A stretch of 64,000 nucleotides of DNA from an uncultured bacterium. Its GTDB lineage: Bacteria > Cyanobacteriota > Vampirovibrionia > Gastranaerophilales > Gastranaerophilaceae. Below are positions 52,440-62,032 of this stretch, one piece after another; the first letter of the stretch is position 1; the number at the start of each line of letters is the position of its first letter. The stretch covers positions 38,149-102,148 of the forward strand of contig CASFXY010000007.1 of the NCBI GenBank assembly GCA_949298805.1. The letters run 5' to 3'. Both the position numbers and the translations under genes were made by a program. Under the pieces are notes generated by a model. The model was not told the DNA's origin. It was given only the letters and a program-made list of their open reading frames with translations, and did not search any database.

Positions 52440-53214
52440 AAAATGGCAAGGACTTGGTAATGATTTTGTAATTTTAAAGGAACAAAAAGCTACATCCGAA
52501 CTTGCAAAAAATATGTGCGACAGAAATTTTGGAGTAGGCGCGGACGGCTTATTTTCCCCAATAAAAACGGATGATACCGATATAGGTTGGGATTTTTATA
52601 ATTCTGATGGTTCCGTTGCGCAAATGTGTGGCAACGGGATACGTTGTTTTGCAAAATTTGCACGCGAAAATAATTTTGTAAATAAAGATGAATTTTCAGT
52701 CAAAACACTTGCCGGAGTTATTGTACCCAAAATCCTGCCTGACGGCAAAGTAAGAGTTAATATGGGTAAACCGATACTTGAAGCAAAAAGAATACCGGTT
52801 AATACATCCTTGGCACAAGACTTTAAAGTTGAAGGTTTTAATGCAATTGCCGTTAGTATGGGCAATCCGCACTGTGTAATTTTTACACAGGATGACACTT
52901 GTAAACTTGCGAGAGAATTCGGACCAAAAATAGAATCACATGAGCTTTTCCCGCAAAAAACCAATGTCGAATTTGTGCAAATCAAAAATAAATCAAGGGT
53001 AAGACTTGATGTATATGAAAGAGGTTGCGGCATAACTCTTGCCTGCGGAACAGGTGCATGTGCGACTGTTGTGGCAGGAGTATTAAAAGGTTTTTTGGAT
53101 AATAATGTTACCGTTGAACTTCCCGGAGGAGAATTAAGTATAGAATACAATGGAGAAAATGTTTATATGACAGGCTCTGCAACAAAAGTTTTCGAGGGCG
53201 AGTATTACTGTTAA
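52420..53214 (+). CDS. dapF: Diaminopimelate epimerase
   Basis: 264 residues. Both catalytic cysteines are present: MCGNGIRCFAKF (first) and GCGITLACGTGACA (second). GNPHCVIF lies between them. It converts LL-DAP to meso-DAP for peptidoglycan and lysine. AAGGAG precedes the ATG inside waaA. Last gene of the DUF4127-waaA-dapF run. Confidence 0.97.
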   Translation: MKTIKFEKWQGLGNDFVILKEQKATSELAKNMCDRNFGVGADGLFSPIKTDDTDIGWDFYNSDGSVAQMCGNGIRCFAKFARENNFVNKDEFSVKTLAGVIVPKILPDGKVRVNMGKPILEAKRIPVNTSLAQDFKVEGFNAIAVSMGNPHCVIFTQDDTCKLAREFGPKIESHELFPQKTNVEFVQIKNKSRVRLDVYERGCGITLACGTGACATVVAGVLKGFLDNNVTVELPGGELSIEYNGENVYMTGSATKVFEGEYYC

Positions 53215-53245
53215 ATATAAATATTTAGATTTGTTAAGTTTTTTG

Positions 53246-53274
53246 TTGTTTCAAAAAAATGTTTGTGCTAGCAT
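53246..53274 (+). promoter_or_regulatory. Promoter of the rpsF-ssb-rpsR operon
   Basis: TTGTTT (53246-53251), 17-base spacer ending in TGC (extended -10), TAGCAT (53269-53274). Leader of about 27 bases with AAGGAG before rpsF. Confidence 0.6.
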
Positions 53275-53307
53275 TTTGTAACAAACAAAGTACAATAAGG
53301 AGAAATC

Positions 53308-53604
53308 ATGAAAAAATACGAACTGCTTGCAACAATTAAACCAAATTTAGATAATGACGAAGCAGATAAAGTTATTGCCAAAATCGAAGAAACAGTAAGT
53401 GCTTTAGGTGGAAGCATTTCAGATACAGATAAAATGGGCAGAAAAAAGCTTGCATACGATGTAAAAGGTTTTAGGGACGGCTTTATGGCTGTATTAAAAA
53501 TAAATCTGGAACCTGAAAAAGTTTCTGAATTCAAAAGACAGCTTAAACTTAACGAAAATATAATAAGAACAATGTTTATGGAACAAGCAGCAGTGAAAGC
53601 GTAA
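53308..53604 (+). CDS. rpsF: 30S ribosomal protein S6
   Basis: 98 residues. MKKYELLATIKPNLD, GRKKLAYDVKGFRDGFM and the final MFMEQAA segment are S6. It heterodimerises with S18 on the platform of the small subunit. The gene order rpsF-ssb-rpsR is widespread. AAGGAG ribosome site. Confidence 0.97.
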   Translation: MKKYELLATIKPNLDNDEADKVIAKIEETVSALGGSISDTDKMGRKKLAYDVKGFRDGFMAVLKINLEPEKVSEFKRQLKLNENIIRTMFMEQAAVKA

Positions 53605-53608
53605 TAAT

Positions 53609-54010
53609 ATGACTTTAGCAAAAATCTTTGTAACAGGAAAAGTTGTAAAAAATCCGGAAAAAAGATTTACACAAAATGACTTGGCCATCACAAGTTTTAC
53701 AATCGATGTAAATCCTCAAGATGAAAGTCTTGTAAGAGTTTTTGCAATGGGTAATTCCGCAGATATCATTGAACAGACCGTAAAAATGGGCGATAGTGTG
53801 CTTGTAGAAGGAAGACTGCAAACAAATACTTATAAAACTCCTAACGGAAAAGATAAAAAGATTTTTGAAATTAATGCATCAACTGTTGAAAAAATTTCAG
53901 GCACAAACACAAGTGCACAAATTTCTCCCGCGCAAAAAGAAAATCTTGTACAATTTGCAACGGAAGAAATTTCACAAGATTTAATTGACGAAGATGAAAT
54001 ACCGTTCTAA
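53609..54010 (+). CDS. ssb: Single-stranded DNA-binding protein
   Basis: 133 residues, OB fold ([44 protein letters not shown]) and a short acidic C-terminal tip DEDEIPF that recruits replication partners. It is shorter than typical SSB because the linker is brief. Four bases after rpsF. Confidence 0.95.
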   Translation: MTLAKIFVTGKVVKNPEKRFTQNDLAITSFTIDVNPQDESLVRVFAMGNSADIIEQTVKMGDSVLVEGRLQTNTYKTPNGKDKKIFEINASTVEKISGTNTSAQISPAQKENLVQFATEEISQDLIDEDEIPF

Positions 54011-54035
54011 GAAAAATAAAGAAAAGGAAATAAAA

Positions 54036-54272
54036 ATGGCAAAAGAAACATTAAAAGACAGTAAAAAGAGAAAAAATTGCAGCTTCTGTGCCGATAAAAT
54101 AGAAGCGCTTGATTACAAAGACACTTCAAAATTAAAAAGATTTTTATCGGAAGCAGGTAAAATCCTGCCAAGAAGAATAACAGGAAATTGCGCATATCAC
54201 CAAAGAATGCTCGCTAAGGCAGTTAAGCGTTCAAGAGAAGCAGCACTTATTGGATATGTATTTGAAAACTAA
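54036..54272 (+). CDS. rpsR: 30S ribosomal protein S18
   Basis: 78 residues from ATG 54036, with AAAGGAAA upstream; a longer frame from 53985 is ssb's end in another frame. [26 protein letters not shown] is S18. It keeps C-x2-C (NCSFC) and a later C-x2-H, the zinc-binding C+ form of S18. Confidence 0.96.
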   Translation: MAKETLKDSKKRKNCSFCADKIEALDYKDTSKLKRFLSEAGKILPRRITGNCAYHQRMLAKAVKRSREAALIGYVFEN

Positions 54273-54276
54273 TTTT

Positions 54277-54305
54277 AAACCGCCTTATATAAGGCGGTTT
54301 TTTTA
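54277..54305. terminator. Terminator between rpsR and purD
   Basis: AAACCGCCTT and AAGGCGGTTT pair (10 bp) around four bases, followed by a T run; it ends the rpsF operon and lies at the end of the convergent purD. Confidence 0.9.
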
Positions 54306-55535
54306 TCTTAATTTTATATCCTTTCTGTAAATTTTCCCGCTAAATTTTATTTTTCCCGCAACATTATAAATATCTACAAGTGCATTTTCGCCGGTTTTTA
54401 CAAGACTCAAAACTCTGCCGCCATCAGTATAAAATTTATTCTCTATTTTTTTTACACCCGCGAAAAATACTTTAACCTTGCATTTTTGTGCAAACTCAAG
54501 ATTTAAAATCTCAAAACCTTTTCTTGGCGAAACAGGATAACCACTTGAAGCCAGAACAACACAATAGGAAGGTTTTTCGCTAAAAGAAATTTTTACTTCA
54601 TTTAATTTCCCCTGTGTCATTTTTAAAAATACATCCAAAATATCACCACAAAAGCTATCAAGCACAGACTGAACTTCAGGGTCACCAAAACGCATATTAT
54701 ATTCAAGGACATAAACCCCATCATCACACATTATAAGTCCCGAATAGATAACACCGCAAAAGTCCGCTTTACTCTTTTTTAAAGCATTTTCGAGTTTTGA
54801 TAAATAATTATCAATTTCGTTAGCTTCAAAATCAGATAACCTGCAAGGAAATGCAGAGCCCATGCCTCCCGTATTTTCACCATTGTCACCGTCAGACAGC
54901 TTTTTAAAATCACAAGCAGGCGGGAAACTTAATAAAGTTTTGCCATCCCAAAGAGAAAACACTGACAGTTCGCGCCCAGCAAGCCTTTGTTCCAATATTA
55001 TCCTTTCTGATGCCTTGCCAAATTTGCCTGCTAAAAATTCAAAAGCTGCAATTTTTGCTTCATCAAATGTTTCAGGCAAATAAACACCCTTGCCGGCAGC
55101 GAGCCCGTCAGCCTTAATAACAGGCGGATTGGAAAAACTCGCAAGTGCATTATTAATAGCTGAAGGACTATCCAATGTAATATATTTTGCTGTTTTGATT
55201 TCAAACTTGTGCATAAATTCTTTAGCAAAGCTTTTTGAACTCTCAAGCTGTGCCCAGTATTTATTTGCACCGATTGTTTTTATATCAAATTGCATAAATA
55301 TATCGCAAATACCCTGTGCAAGGGGTTCTTCCGGACCGACTATTAAAAGAGTAATTCCAATATCACGGGACTTTTCTGCCAATTGGTGATAATTTATAAA
55401 CTCAATTATGTTGCGCTGAGCAAATATGCCTGTCTGTGCAAAATATATATCTTCTTTTTTAATAAGTGACGATTTTAAAACAGCCTCATACAAGGCATGC
55501 TCACGAGCGCCCGAACCGAAAAGCAATACCTTCAT
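54303..55535 (-). CDS. purD: Phosphoribosylamine-glycine ligase
   Basis: 410 residues from ATG 55535 (GAGGGG upstream). KVLLFGSGAREHAL, VGPEEPLAQGI, IKADGLAAGKGVYL and NMRFGDPEVQSVL are GARS motifs. Second step of purine synthesis. Last gene of the pur operon; its ATG overlaps the purN stop as ATGA. Confidence 0.96.
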   Translation of the reverse strand: MKVLLFGSGAREHALYEAVLKSSLIKKEDIYFAQTGIFAQRNIIEFINYHQLAEKSRDIGITLLIVGPEEPLAQGICDIFMQFDIKTIGANKYWAQLESSKSFAKEFMHKFEIKTAKYITLDSPSAINNALASFSNPPVIKADGLAAGKGVYLPETFDEAKIAAFEFLAGKFGKASERIILEQRLAGRELSVFSLWDGKTLLSFPPACDFKKLSDGDNGENTGGMGSAFPCRLSDFEANEIDNYLSKLENALKKSKADFCGVIYSGLIMCDDGVYVLEYNMRFGDPEVQSVLDSFCGDILDVFLKMTQGKLNEVKISFSEKPSYCVVLASSGYPVSPRKGFEILNLEFAQKCKVKVFFAGVKKIENKFYTDGGRVLSLVKTGENALVDIYNVAGKIKFSGKIYRKDIKLR

Positions 55536-56047
55536 AAAAGCCCCTCTATCACTTTGGGATATAAGCAATGCTCTATTTGATGAATTTTATTTTCTAAATC
55601 TTGCAAAGTCATATCAGGTTCAATCTTACACTTTTGTTGCGCGATTATTTCACCCGAGTCAACTTCTTCGCTTACATAATGTACGCTAACTCCGGTCTCT
55701 TTTACGCCTGACATAAATGCCCTTTTTATAGCATCCGCACCTTTAAATTGTGGCAAAAGCGACGGATGGATATTAATAAAAGTACCAAAATTCAATATCC
55801 CCCGGGGGAGTATTCTCATGTATCCCGCCAAAACATATAAATCAAATTTTTTATCCGCTAAAAAATTGTAAGTTTGCGCAAATCTGACAAGGTGGGATTT
55901 TATATTCAGATTTTTTGCTCTTTTTAAAACTCCTGCTTCATCAATATTGCACAATAACTCTATCTTTAAATCTTTATTTAGAAAATATTTAACAATGGCC
56001 TCAAAATTCGAACCGTTGCCCGAGGCGAAAATAAGAATTTTTTTCAT
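55532..56047 (-). CDS. purN: Phosphoribosylglycinamide formyltransferase
   Basis: 171 residues, the shorter form. ILIFASGNGSNFEAI, LAGYMRILP and INIHPSLLPQFKG contain the catalytic Asn-His; VDSGEIIAQ holds the aspartate. It uses formyl-tetrahydrofolate. Start ATG 56047 overlaps the purM stop as ATGA. Confidence 0.96.
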   Translation of the reverse strand: MKKILIFASGNGSNFEAIVKYFLNKDLKIELLCNIDEAGVLKRAKNLNIKSHLVRFAQTYNFLADKKFDLYVLAGYMRILPRGILNFGTFINIHPSLLPQFKGADAIKRAFMSGVKETGVSVHYVSEEVDSGEIIAQQKCKIEPDMTLQDLENKIHQIEHCLYPKVIEGLL

Positions 56048-56976
56048 ACAACCTCCCCAAAGACAAAAGGCTGCCATTCTTTAGCAATATCTAAAACCTG
56101 CTTTAAATTAGATTTTGAAACAACCAATGCAAAGCCTACATTCATGTTAAAAGTTTTAAATGCCTCATTAGCACCGATTATTTCTATAATCTTTTCAAAA
56201 ATTTCATTTTTCGGAATTTTTTTAAAATCAAGATTCAATTCCAGACCATCGGGCAATGCGCGCTTTAAATTTGAAACAATCCCGCCGCCTGTTATATTTG
56301 CACATGAATTAATCAGCTTTTTTTCATTTAATTTCATTACAATGTCATGATAAATTTTAACGGGCGCAAGCAAACTGTCAAAAAAATTGTCGTCTATAAC
56401 ACCATCAGAGTGTAGTTTTCTCAATAAAGAAAACCCGTTTGAATGTACACCGTTTGACTGCAAACCTATAATAACATCTCCCTTTTTAACGTTAAATTTA
56501 TTAATCATGTTTTCTTTTTTTACTGCGCCGACAAGAAAACCCGCAACATCAAAATTATTTTTTAATATCAAATCGCCAAGTTCCGATGTTTCACCACCAA
56601 GCAGCACGCAATTATACTTGTTTAATATATTATTCATCTCAAACACAAAATCTCGCAAATATTGAGTATTTATTTGATTAAGTGCAATATAATCAAGAAA
56701 AAATAAAGGTTTTGCCCCGCAACAAATTAAATCATTTAAATTCATTGCGACAAGATCGTTTGCAATTGTTTTAAAATCTTTTTTAGCAATTAAAGGTATA
56801 ATTTTTGTACCTATACCATCCGTACAGGAAACAAAACAATAATCATTAAACATTGGATGCTCGAATATTCCTGCAAAATCACCTATCTGAGGCTTTTTTA
56901 CAATATTTTTAATAATCTTTATCAGCTCGTCTGCTTTTTTTATATCAACGCCCGAATTAAGGTAAGAATACTTCAT
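56044..56976 (-). CDS. purM: Phosphoribosylformylglycinamidine cyclo-ligase
   Basis: 310 residues from ATG 56976, preceded by a perfect TAAGGAGG; a start at 57021 is less likely. YLNSGVDIKKADELI, SCTDGIGTKI, GLQSNGVHSNGFSLLRK and NITGGGIVSNL are AIR synthetase motifs. It is shorter than the usual 340-350, mainly at the C-terminus. It overlaps purF by 20 bases. Confidence 0.95.
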   Translation of the reverse strand: MKYSYLNSGVDIKKADELIKIIKNIVKKPQIGDFAGIFEHPMFNDYCFVSCTDGIGTKIIPLIAKKDFKTIANDLVAMNLNDLICCGAKPLFFLDYIALNQINTQYLRDFVFEMNNILNKYNCVLLGGETSELGDLILKNNFDVAGFLVGAVKKENMINKFNVKKGDVIIGLQSNGVHSNGFSLLRKLHSDGVIDDNFFDSLLAPVKIYHDIVMKLNEKKLINSCANITGGGIVSNLKRALPDGLELNLDFKKIPKNEIFEKIIEIIGANEAFKTFNMNVGFALVVSKSNLKQVLDIAKEWQPFVFGEVV

Positions 56977-58348
56977 TTTTATCCTCCTTAAAACATTTTT
57001 TGCACCATACGTTACCCTCAAAAACTTTCGATAACATTTCCGGTGGCAAAAATTTTACACTGTCTGCGCCTATCAGGCTTGCGATTTGGCCGTCAGTTTT
57101 ACCAAAAGAAATAAGCTCGGTTTTTGTCGGAATATCAACTCCCCAAAGACAAGTGTTGATTATTTTTGGAGAAACAGAGCGCATGTGCACTTCTTTTGCA
57201 CCACATTTTCTCAGCATTTTTATAATTTCACTCGAGGTAGTTCCTCTCACTAAAGAATCATCTATCAGAACAATTTTTTTGCCATTAATAACAGATTTTA
57301 TAGGAATAAATTTTTGTTTGACGTTAAAGCTTCTTTTATCTTGATTGGGTTGTATAAAAGACCTTTCCATCCAGTTATTTCTAATTAAACCCAGATGAAA
57401 CGGAATTTTTGAGGCTTGAGAATAGCCTATTGCGCATCCAAGTCCACTATCCATAACAGGAATTGCAACATCTGCTGTAAAATTATTATCAACTGAATTA
57501 AAAAGAATTTCGCCCAGCCTAACCCTTGTTTCATAGACATTTTTGTAAAATACATTTGATGCCGATGATGAAAAATAAATTTGTTCAAAAACGCATTGGC
57601 GAATTTCTTTTGGTGTTGCAAAAGATTTAATTTGATAACCCTCGCCTGTAATTTCAATACCTTCTGCAGGCTTAATTTCAATTATTTCATCCGCATTTAA
57701 ACCATAAAATGCAACATCCTCGGATGCTACAAAATAACCCTCTTTGCATTTTGCAAACATCAACGGACGATATCCGAAGTTATCTCTAAATGCCAATATT
57801 CTGTTTGGCAAATACAATAAAATACAATATGCACCAAGTGAAAAATTTTTCTTCAAACATTTTGCAACTTCATCAAAAGTCCAAAGTGATGGCTTTTTTT
57901 TCAAAGAAAAAATTAAAGTTTTCAACATAACTTCAGAATCTGAAGAACTTAAAAAAACCTCACCTAATCGCTCGAATCTTTCTCTGATTTTTTTTGCCTG
58001 AGAAACATTTCCGTTATGCGCAAGCGAAACATCTTCTCCCATATATGTTATTTTAAGCGGCTGAATGTTTTCTTTTCTGTCATCCCCGAAAGTTGAATAT
58101 CTTACATGTCCTATACCAAAATTACCCTCCAATTCCTTTATTAAAAAATTTTCAAGGGCACTATTAACAAGGCCGCAATCTTTTACAACTTTTTGAAAAT
58201 TATTTCCGCAAGAAATTCCCGCTGCCTCTTGCCCCCTGTGTTGCAATTTTAAAAGAGCGCATTTGATATATGGGGCAATATTTTTCTGCGGGGAGTATCC
58301 GCCAAAAATACCGCATTCTTCATTAATTTTATCATTTTTAAAATTCAT
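56957..58348 (-). CDS. purF: Amidophosphoribosyltransferase
   Basis: About 463 residues. The mature catalytic cysteine follows a short propeptide (NEECGIFGGY, Cys about residue 12). HRGQEAAGIS and the PRPP-binding IVLIDDSLVRGTTS are diagnostic. It commits PRPP to purines. Cysteines near the C-terminus (NVWCKKC) could belong to an Fe-S site, as in the B. subtilis type. Start is ATG 58348 or 58363; both overlap purL. Confidence 0.95.
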   Translation of the reverse strand: MNFKNDKINEECGIFGGYSPQKNIAPYIKCALLKLQHRGQEAAGISCGNNFQKVVKDCGLVNSALENFLIKELEGNFGIGHVRYSTFGDDRKENIQPLKITYMGEDVSLAHNGNVSQAKKIRERFERLGEVFLSSSDSEVMLKTLIFSLKKKPSLWTFDEVAKCLKKNFSLGAYCILLYLPNRILAFRDNFGYRPLMFAKCKEGYFVASEDVAFYGLNADEIIEIKPAEGIEITGEGYQIKSFATPKEIRQCVFEQIYFSSSASNVFYKNVYETRVRLGEILFNSVDNNFTADVAIPVMDSGLGCAIGYSQASKIPFHLGLIRNNWMERSFIQPNQDKRSFNVKQKFIPIKSVINGKKIVLIDDSLVRGTTSSEIIKMLRKCGAKEVHMRSVSPKIINTCLWGVDIPTKTELISFGKTDGQIASLIGADSVKFLPPEMLSKVFEGNVWCKKCFKEDKNEVFLP

Positions 58349-60479
58349 CAAGCACATTTTCAATCGAATTTAAATATTTATCTTTTAATTCATTTAAATC
58401 AAACTCATAGCCGTCAAATTTTATTTTATCACCAACACATTTGCCAAGATATGTAAAAGGAATATTATTTCCTATTAAATAATTTTCCGTTTTGTGAAAA
58501 TTGTTTGTTGAAAAAATATACCTGCCTTCAATCTCGCCAAAAAGAAGTTTTAATTTTTGTGCATCATTATAATTTTTATTATCCAAAAGAGTACCGCAAA
58601 AGCCAATATCAGAATTAAAAAGAACGCACAAAAGAGAACCTAAAAGCCCACCTTTAGAAACATCGATTGCGCCAGACAGCAAATCCTTTTTTCTTAGTTC
58701 AAAAATTGCATTTTTTAAAGCAATTTCAAGTTCATAATTCGAAGTATCGAGCTTGCCCCCCAAAAAATCAAAAAGGATTTTCTGATAAAGTGAACCTCCA
58801 ATATTGCTGTTCAAGTTAATTTTCCGACCTATTAAAAAAACATCTTCATTTTTACAAAAAACTGCCTCTATCAATTCGTTTTCACTTTTGCAATATCCAA
58901 GCATACCAACAGTAACTGTCGGATATATCTTAGTGCTTTTTGTTTCGTTATAAAAAGAAACATTGCCCGAAACAACAGGAATGCCAAATGCGTTTGAGAT
59001 GTCCGCCAAAGCCGAAGTTACCCTAACAAAATCACTTTGCGTGTCATTGTTCTCAGGATTTGCAAAGTTAAGACAATTTGTAAGACCCAAAGGCTCAAAA
59101 CCTGATGAAACAAGATTTCTGTAACTTTCAAGAAAAGTGCTTTTTGTGCCAAGATAAGAATCTAACTCACAAAGACGAGGTTTTGAATCCATACAAATAC
59201 CTATAAAATAATCATTTTCAAACAGCTTTAATGCAGCTGCGCCTGATTGTTGAGGCGGCATAAAAGTTCTACCGCCCACAGCATAGTCCCATTGCTGAAA
59301 AAACCATTTCTTTGAAGCAAATTCGGGATTTGAAACAAGCTTGTTGACGGCTGAAGATAAATCTGTCTGCAAAAAGCATTCTCTTTCATTTTTATTGTTG
59401 CAATTTTTTGGACAAAGTTCATAAACATAAGGTTCGCAAATAACTTGAACAGGTGTGTTTGAAAGTATTTTACCGTCTTTTTTGATTATATATTCGTCAC
59501 CCTTGTAAGTTTTTCCTATTTTTGATATTTCAAGTTCGTATCTTTTGGCAATATTAAAAACTTCATCAAATACTTCTTCCTGCAGGGCAAATACCATTCT
59601 TTCCTGAGTTTCACTCAATAAAATTTGCGCCGCACTTAAGTCATTTTTTGATAAATGCAATTTATCCAAATCAAGCTCAATAGAACATTTTCCTTTGTAC
59701 GCCATTTCGGAAGTAGAACTTAAAAGCCCTGCCGCGCCACAATCTTGACAGCCCACAACTCCATCGAGCTTTAATATTTCAAGAGTTGCCTCAATCAATT
59801 TCTTTTTAACAAAAGGGTCGCCTATTTGAACATGGATTTTGTCATCACTTTTATTATCCGCCAATTCTTTTGAAGCAAAAGCTGCACCTCCCACTCCGTC
59901 CGGTCCCGTTGGTGAACCCAAAAGAGCAATGATACAATTTTTTTTTGCTGCAGAAAGCTTAACTTTTTCAACAGGCACAATACCAACTGCCATAACATTT
60001 ACGATAGGCAAATCATAATATTTATCGTCAAAAATAACTTCCCCGCCAACATTTGCTATACCGCAAGAATTGCCATAGTCACTTATTCCTCTGGCTACAC
60101 CCTCTATTAAATGCTTTTGCGAAAATGAAAATTTTAAAGAATTCAAAAGTGCTATAGGTCTTGCATTAAGTGCCAAGATATCTCTTATAATTCCCCCAAT
60201 ACCTGTTGCAGCCCCCTGATAAGGTTCAACCGCACAAGGATGATTGTGAGATTCTGTTTTAAAAAAAATGCCCCATTCGCCAATTTTAACACCGCCTGAA
60301 TTTTCGTAAGGGAAAAGCGCGCCTTTTGTATTGAATTTTTTTAGTTCGTTTTTTGAATGCAAATAACCGCAATGCTCACTCCACATCGCAGAGAATATAT
60401 GCTTTTCAAGCTCATTCATTTTTCTTTTTAAACGTTTTTCAATTTGATTTACAATAAATTTATCCACGCTTAATCTCAT
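58338..60479 (-). CDS. purL: Phosphoribosylformylglycinamidine synthase subunit PurL
   Basis: 713 residues, the small PurL that works with PurS and PurQ. WSEHCGYLHSKNEL, ESHNHPCAVEPYQGAATG, LLGSPTGPDGVGGA and the second half NPENNDTQSDF with VSFYNET are family motifs. The lower-case variation (HCGYLHSK for HCSYKSSK) is within family range. It overlaps purQ by 20 bases. Confidence 0.96.
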   Translation of the reverse strand: MRLSVDKFIVNQIEKRLKRKMNELEKHIFSAMWSEHCGYLHSKNELKKFNTKGALFPYENSGGVKIGEWGIFFKTESHNHPCAVEPYQGAATGIGGIIRDILALNARPIALLNSLKFSFSQKHLIEGVARGISDYGNSCGIANVGGEVIFDDKYYDLPIVNVMAVGIVPVEKVKLSAAKKNCIIALLGSPTGPDGVGGAAFASKELADNKSDDKIHVQIGDPFVKKKLIEATLEILKLDGVVGCQDCGAAGLLSSTSEMAYKGKCSIELDLDKLHLSKNDLSAAQILLSETQERMVFALQEEVFDEVFNIAKRYELEISKIGKTYKGDEYIIKKDGKILSNTPVQVICEPYVYELCPKNCNNKNERECFLQTDLSSAVNKLVSNPEFASKKWFFQQWDYAVGGRTFMPPQQSGAAALKLFENDYFIGICMDSKPRLCELDSYLGTKSTFLESYRNLVSSGFEPLGLTNCLNFANPENNDTQSDFVRVTSALADISNAFGIPVVSGNVSFYNETKSTKIYPTVTVGMLGYCKSENELIEAVFCKNEDVFLIGRKINLNSNIGGSLYQKILFDFLGGKLDTSNYELEIALKNAIFELRKKDLLSGAIDVSKGGLLGSLLCVLFNSDIGFCGTLLDNKNYNDAQKLKLLFGEIEGRYIFSTNNFHKTENYLIGNNIPFTYLGKCVGDKIKFDGYEFDLNELKDKYLNSIENVLDEF

Positions 60480-61086
60480 CCTTTATAATTTCAAAAAACT
60501 CCCTGCCGTCAAATCCGAAATTTTTTGCAAATACGGCCCGCTCGGGATGAGGCATAAGTCCCATTACGCGACGTTTTGCATCATAAAGTCCTGCAACATC
60601 ATGCATAGAACCGTTAGGATTATCCAGATATTTTAAAAATACAAACTCGTTAATATCATCAAAACACACATATTTTCCTTCCCTATGGGCAATAGGCAAA
60701 ATAATCTTTCTTTTCTTTCCTTTATAACAAAGCTCTAATGAAGTATTTTTACAAATAAATCTGGAAGAATCATTTTCAACAAGCGCACCTTTTAAGATGT
60801 GCGCCTCGCATAAAATCTGAAATCCGTTACATATACCTACGGTAACTCCTCTTTTGCTTTCAATGTAATTTTTTAGCGCATCTACAACAGGAGTAAATTT
60901 TGCCAATCTGCCCGAGCGAATATAATCACCGTATGAAAAGCCCCCGCTCAAAAAAACAGCATCATAGTCATCAAGGTTTTTGGTATCAAAATTTACATAA
61001 TTAACATCAAAACCGCAATATTCAAGAGCACGTTTTGTTTCAGTTTCGCAATTAGTACCAAGAAAAACTACAACCGCAGCTTTCAT
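60460..61086 (-). CDS. purQ: Phosphoribosylformylglycinamidine synthase subunit PurQ
   Basis: 208 residues, class I glutamine amidotransferase. VVFLGTNCETE, SGGFSYGDYIRSG, GICNGFQILCE (nucleophile Cys) and LMPHPERAV (His/Glu) are complete. It feeds ammonia to PurL. It shares one base with purS. Confidence 0.97.
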   Translation of the reverse strand: MKAAVVVFLGTNCETETKRALEYCGFDVNYVNFDTKNLDDYDAVFLSGGFSYGDYIRSGRLAKFTPVVDALKNYIESKRGVTVGICNGFQILCEAHILKGALVENDSSRFICKNTSLELCYKGKKRKIILPIAHREGKYVCFDDINEFVFLKYLDNPNGSMHDVAGLYDAKRRVMGLMPHPERAVFAKNFGFDGREFFEIIKDEIKRG

Positions 61087-61343
61087 TATATAGCCTCAAT
61101 CGAATTTATTTCGTATTTTTCAACAACCGGATTTGATAAAATTTCTCTGCAAATAAAATCTGTTTTGTCATGCGCATCTGACAAATTTTGTGCGCTTAGT
61201 GAAAATGTATAAAATCTTCCGGTTGAAAAAGCAGGGTTATCCTCTATATTAAGATTTTTAAGCATTTTATCCAGCACAAGAGCACGATTATCCTTTACTT
61301 CATCTTTTAAAGTCACAATTACTTTTGCAAAAAATCTTTCCAT
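61086..61343 (-). CDS. purS: Phosphoribosylformylglycinamidine synthase subunit PurS
   Basis: 85 residues from ATG 61343. FFAKVIVTLKDEVKDNRALVL, TGRFYTFSL and PVVEKYEI fit PurS, the small subunit that bridges PurL and PurQ. No Shine-Dalgarno is visible; the promoter of the whole operon must lie in the 74 bases shared with the divergent Nudix gene. Confidence 0.93.
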   Translation of the reverse strand: MERFFAKVIVTLKDEVKDNRALVLDKMLKNLNIEDNPAFSTGRFYTFSLSAQNLSDAHDKTDFICREILSNPVVEKYEINSIEAI

Positions 61344-61417
61344 ATAAGTTAAAATTAACACAAAAACAACTGTGCGGCTTTAAAAATTTATAATATGATA
61401 TTTAAGGGGTACAAATA

Positions 61418-61984
61418 ATGGAAAATGAAATTTTATATTCAACAAAATTTTTACAACTGAAAGCATATTCGCGCGCAAATGGTGCAAAATGGGTTTATGC
61501 GCACAGAGGAAATGCAAAAGACGTGGTTGTAATTACACCTGTAATCAAAAAAGATGACAAAGAATATATTTTATTTTTAATTACAAAAAGACCCCCTATT
61601 TTTAGTGAACAAAAAGCGCAATATTGTCTTGAGATGCCTGCAGGGCTTGTTGGCGACATAAATGAAAATGAAGATATTATGAGTGCAATTAAACGTGAAT
61701 TAAAAGAGGAAAGCGGCTATGAAGCACAGGAAATAAAAATTGTTTCAAGAAAAATTTCAAGCTCTGCGGGCTTAACTTCCGAAACATCGACAATTGCACT
61801 GGCATACATTGACGGCACTAAAGATTATCAAAGCCCGACAGATGATGATGGCGGAGTTATTATAGAAAGAAAACTTGTTGAAAAAGATAAAGTTTTAGAT
61901 TTTATAAGAAATTTTGAGTCCCAAGGTAATGCAATTGGCGCACAAACATTATGCGGATTGTTTTTTGCCCTTTTTGATAATTAA
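61418..61984 (+). CDS. Nudix hydrolase
   Basis: 188 residues. A full Nudix box is present: G-x5-E-x7-R-E-L-x-E-E-S-G-Y within GDINENEDIMSAIKRELKEE. The N-terminal half resembles ADP-ribose pyrophosphatase-type enzymes. Substrate unknown. TATAAT at 61389-61394 and AAGGGG before the ATG. Divergent from purS. Confidence 0.92.
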   Translation: MENEILYSTKFLQLKAYSRANGAKWVYAHRGNAKDVVVITPVIKKDDKEYILFLITKRPPIFSEQKAQYCLEMPAGLVGDINENEDIMSAIKRELKEESGYEAQEIKIVSRKISSSAGLTSETSTIALAYIDGTKDYQSPTDDDGGVIIERKLVEKDKVLDFIRNFESQGNAIGAQTLCGLFFALFDN

Positions 61985-62032
61985 TTTATATTTGTGCAAT
62001 AATTTAATAAAGAAACAACAAGGATAGCATTT

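Noticed and set aside
53985..54035. N-terminal extension of rpsR
   Set aside because: It is the end of ssb in another frame; AAAGGAAA and ATG at 54036 give a normal S18.
60481..61417. Purine riboswitch upstream of the pur operon
   Set aside because: The purS upstream region is only 74 bases to the divergent Nudix gene and shows no aptamer-like pairing.
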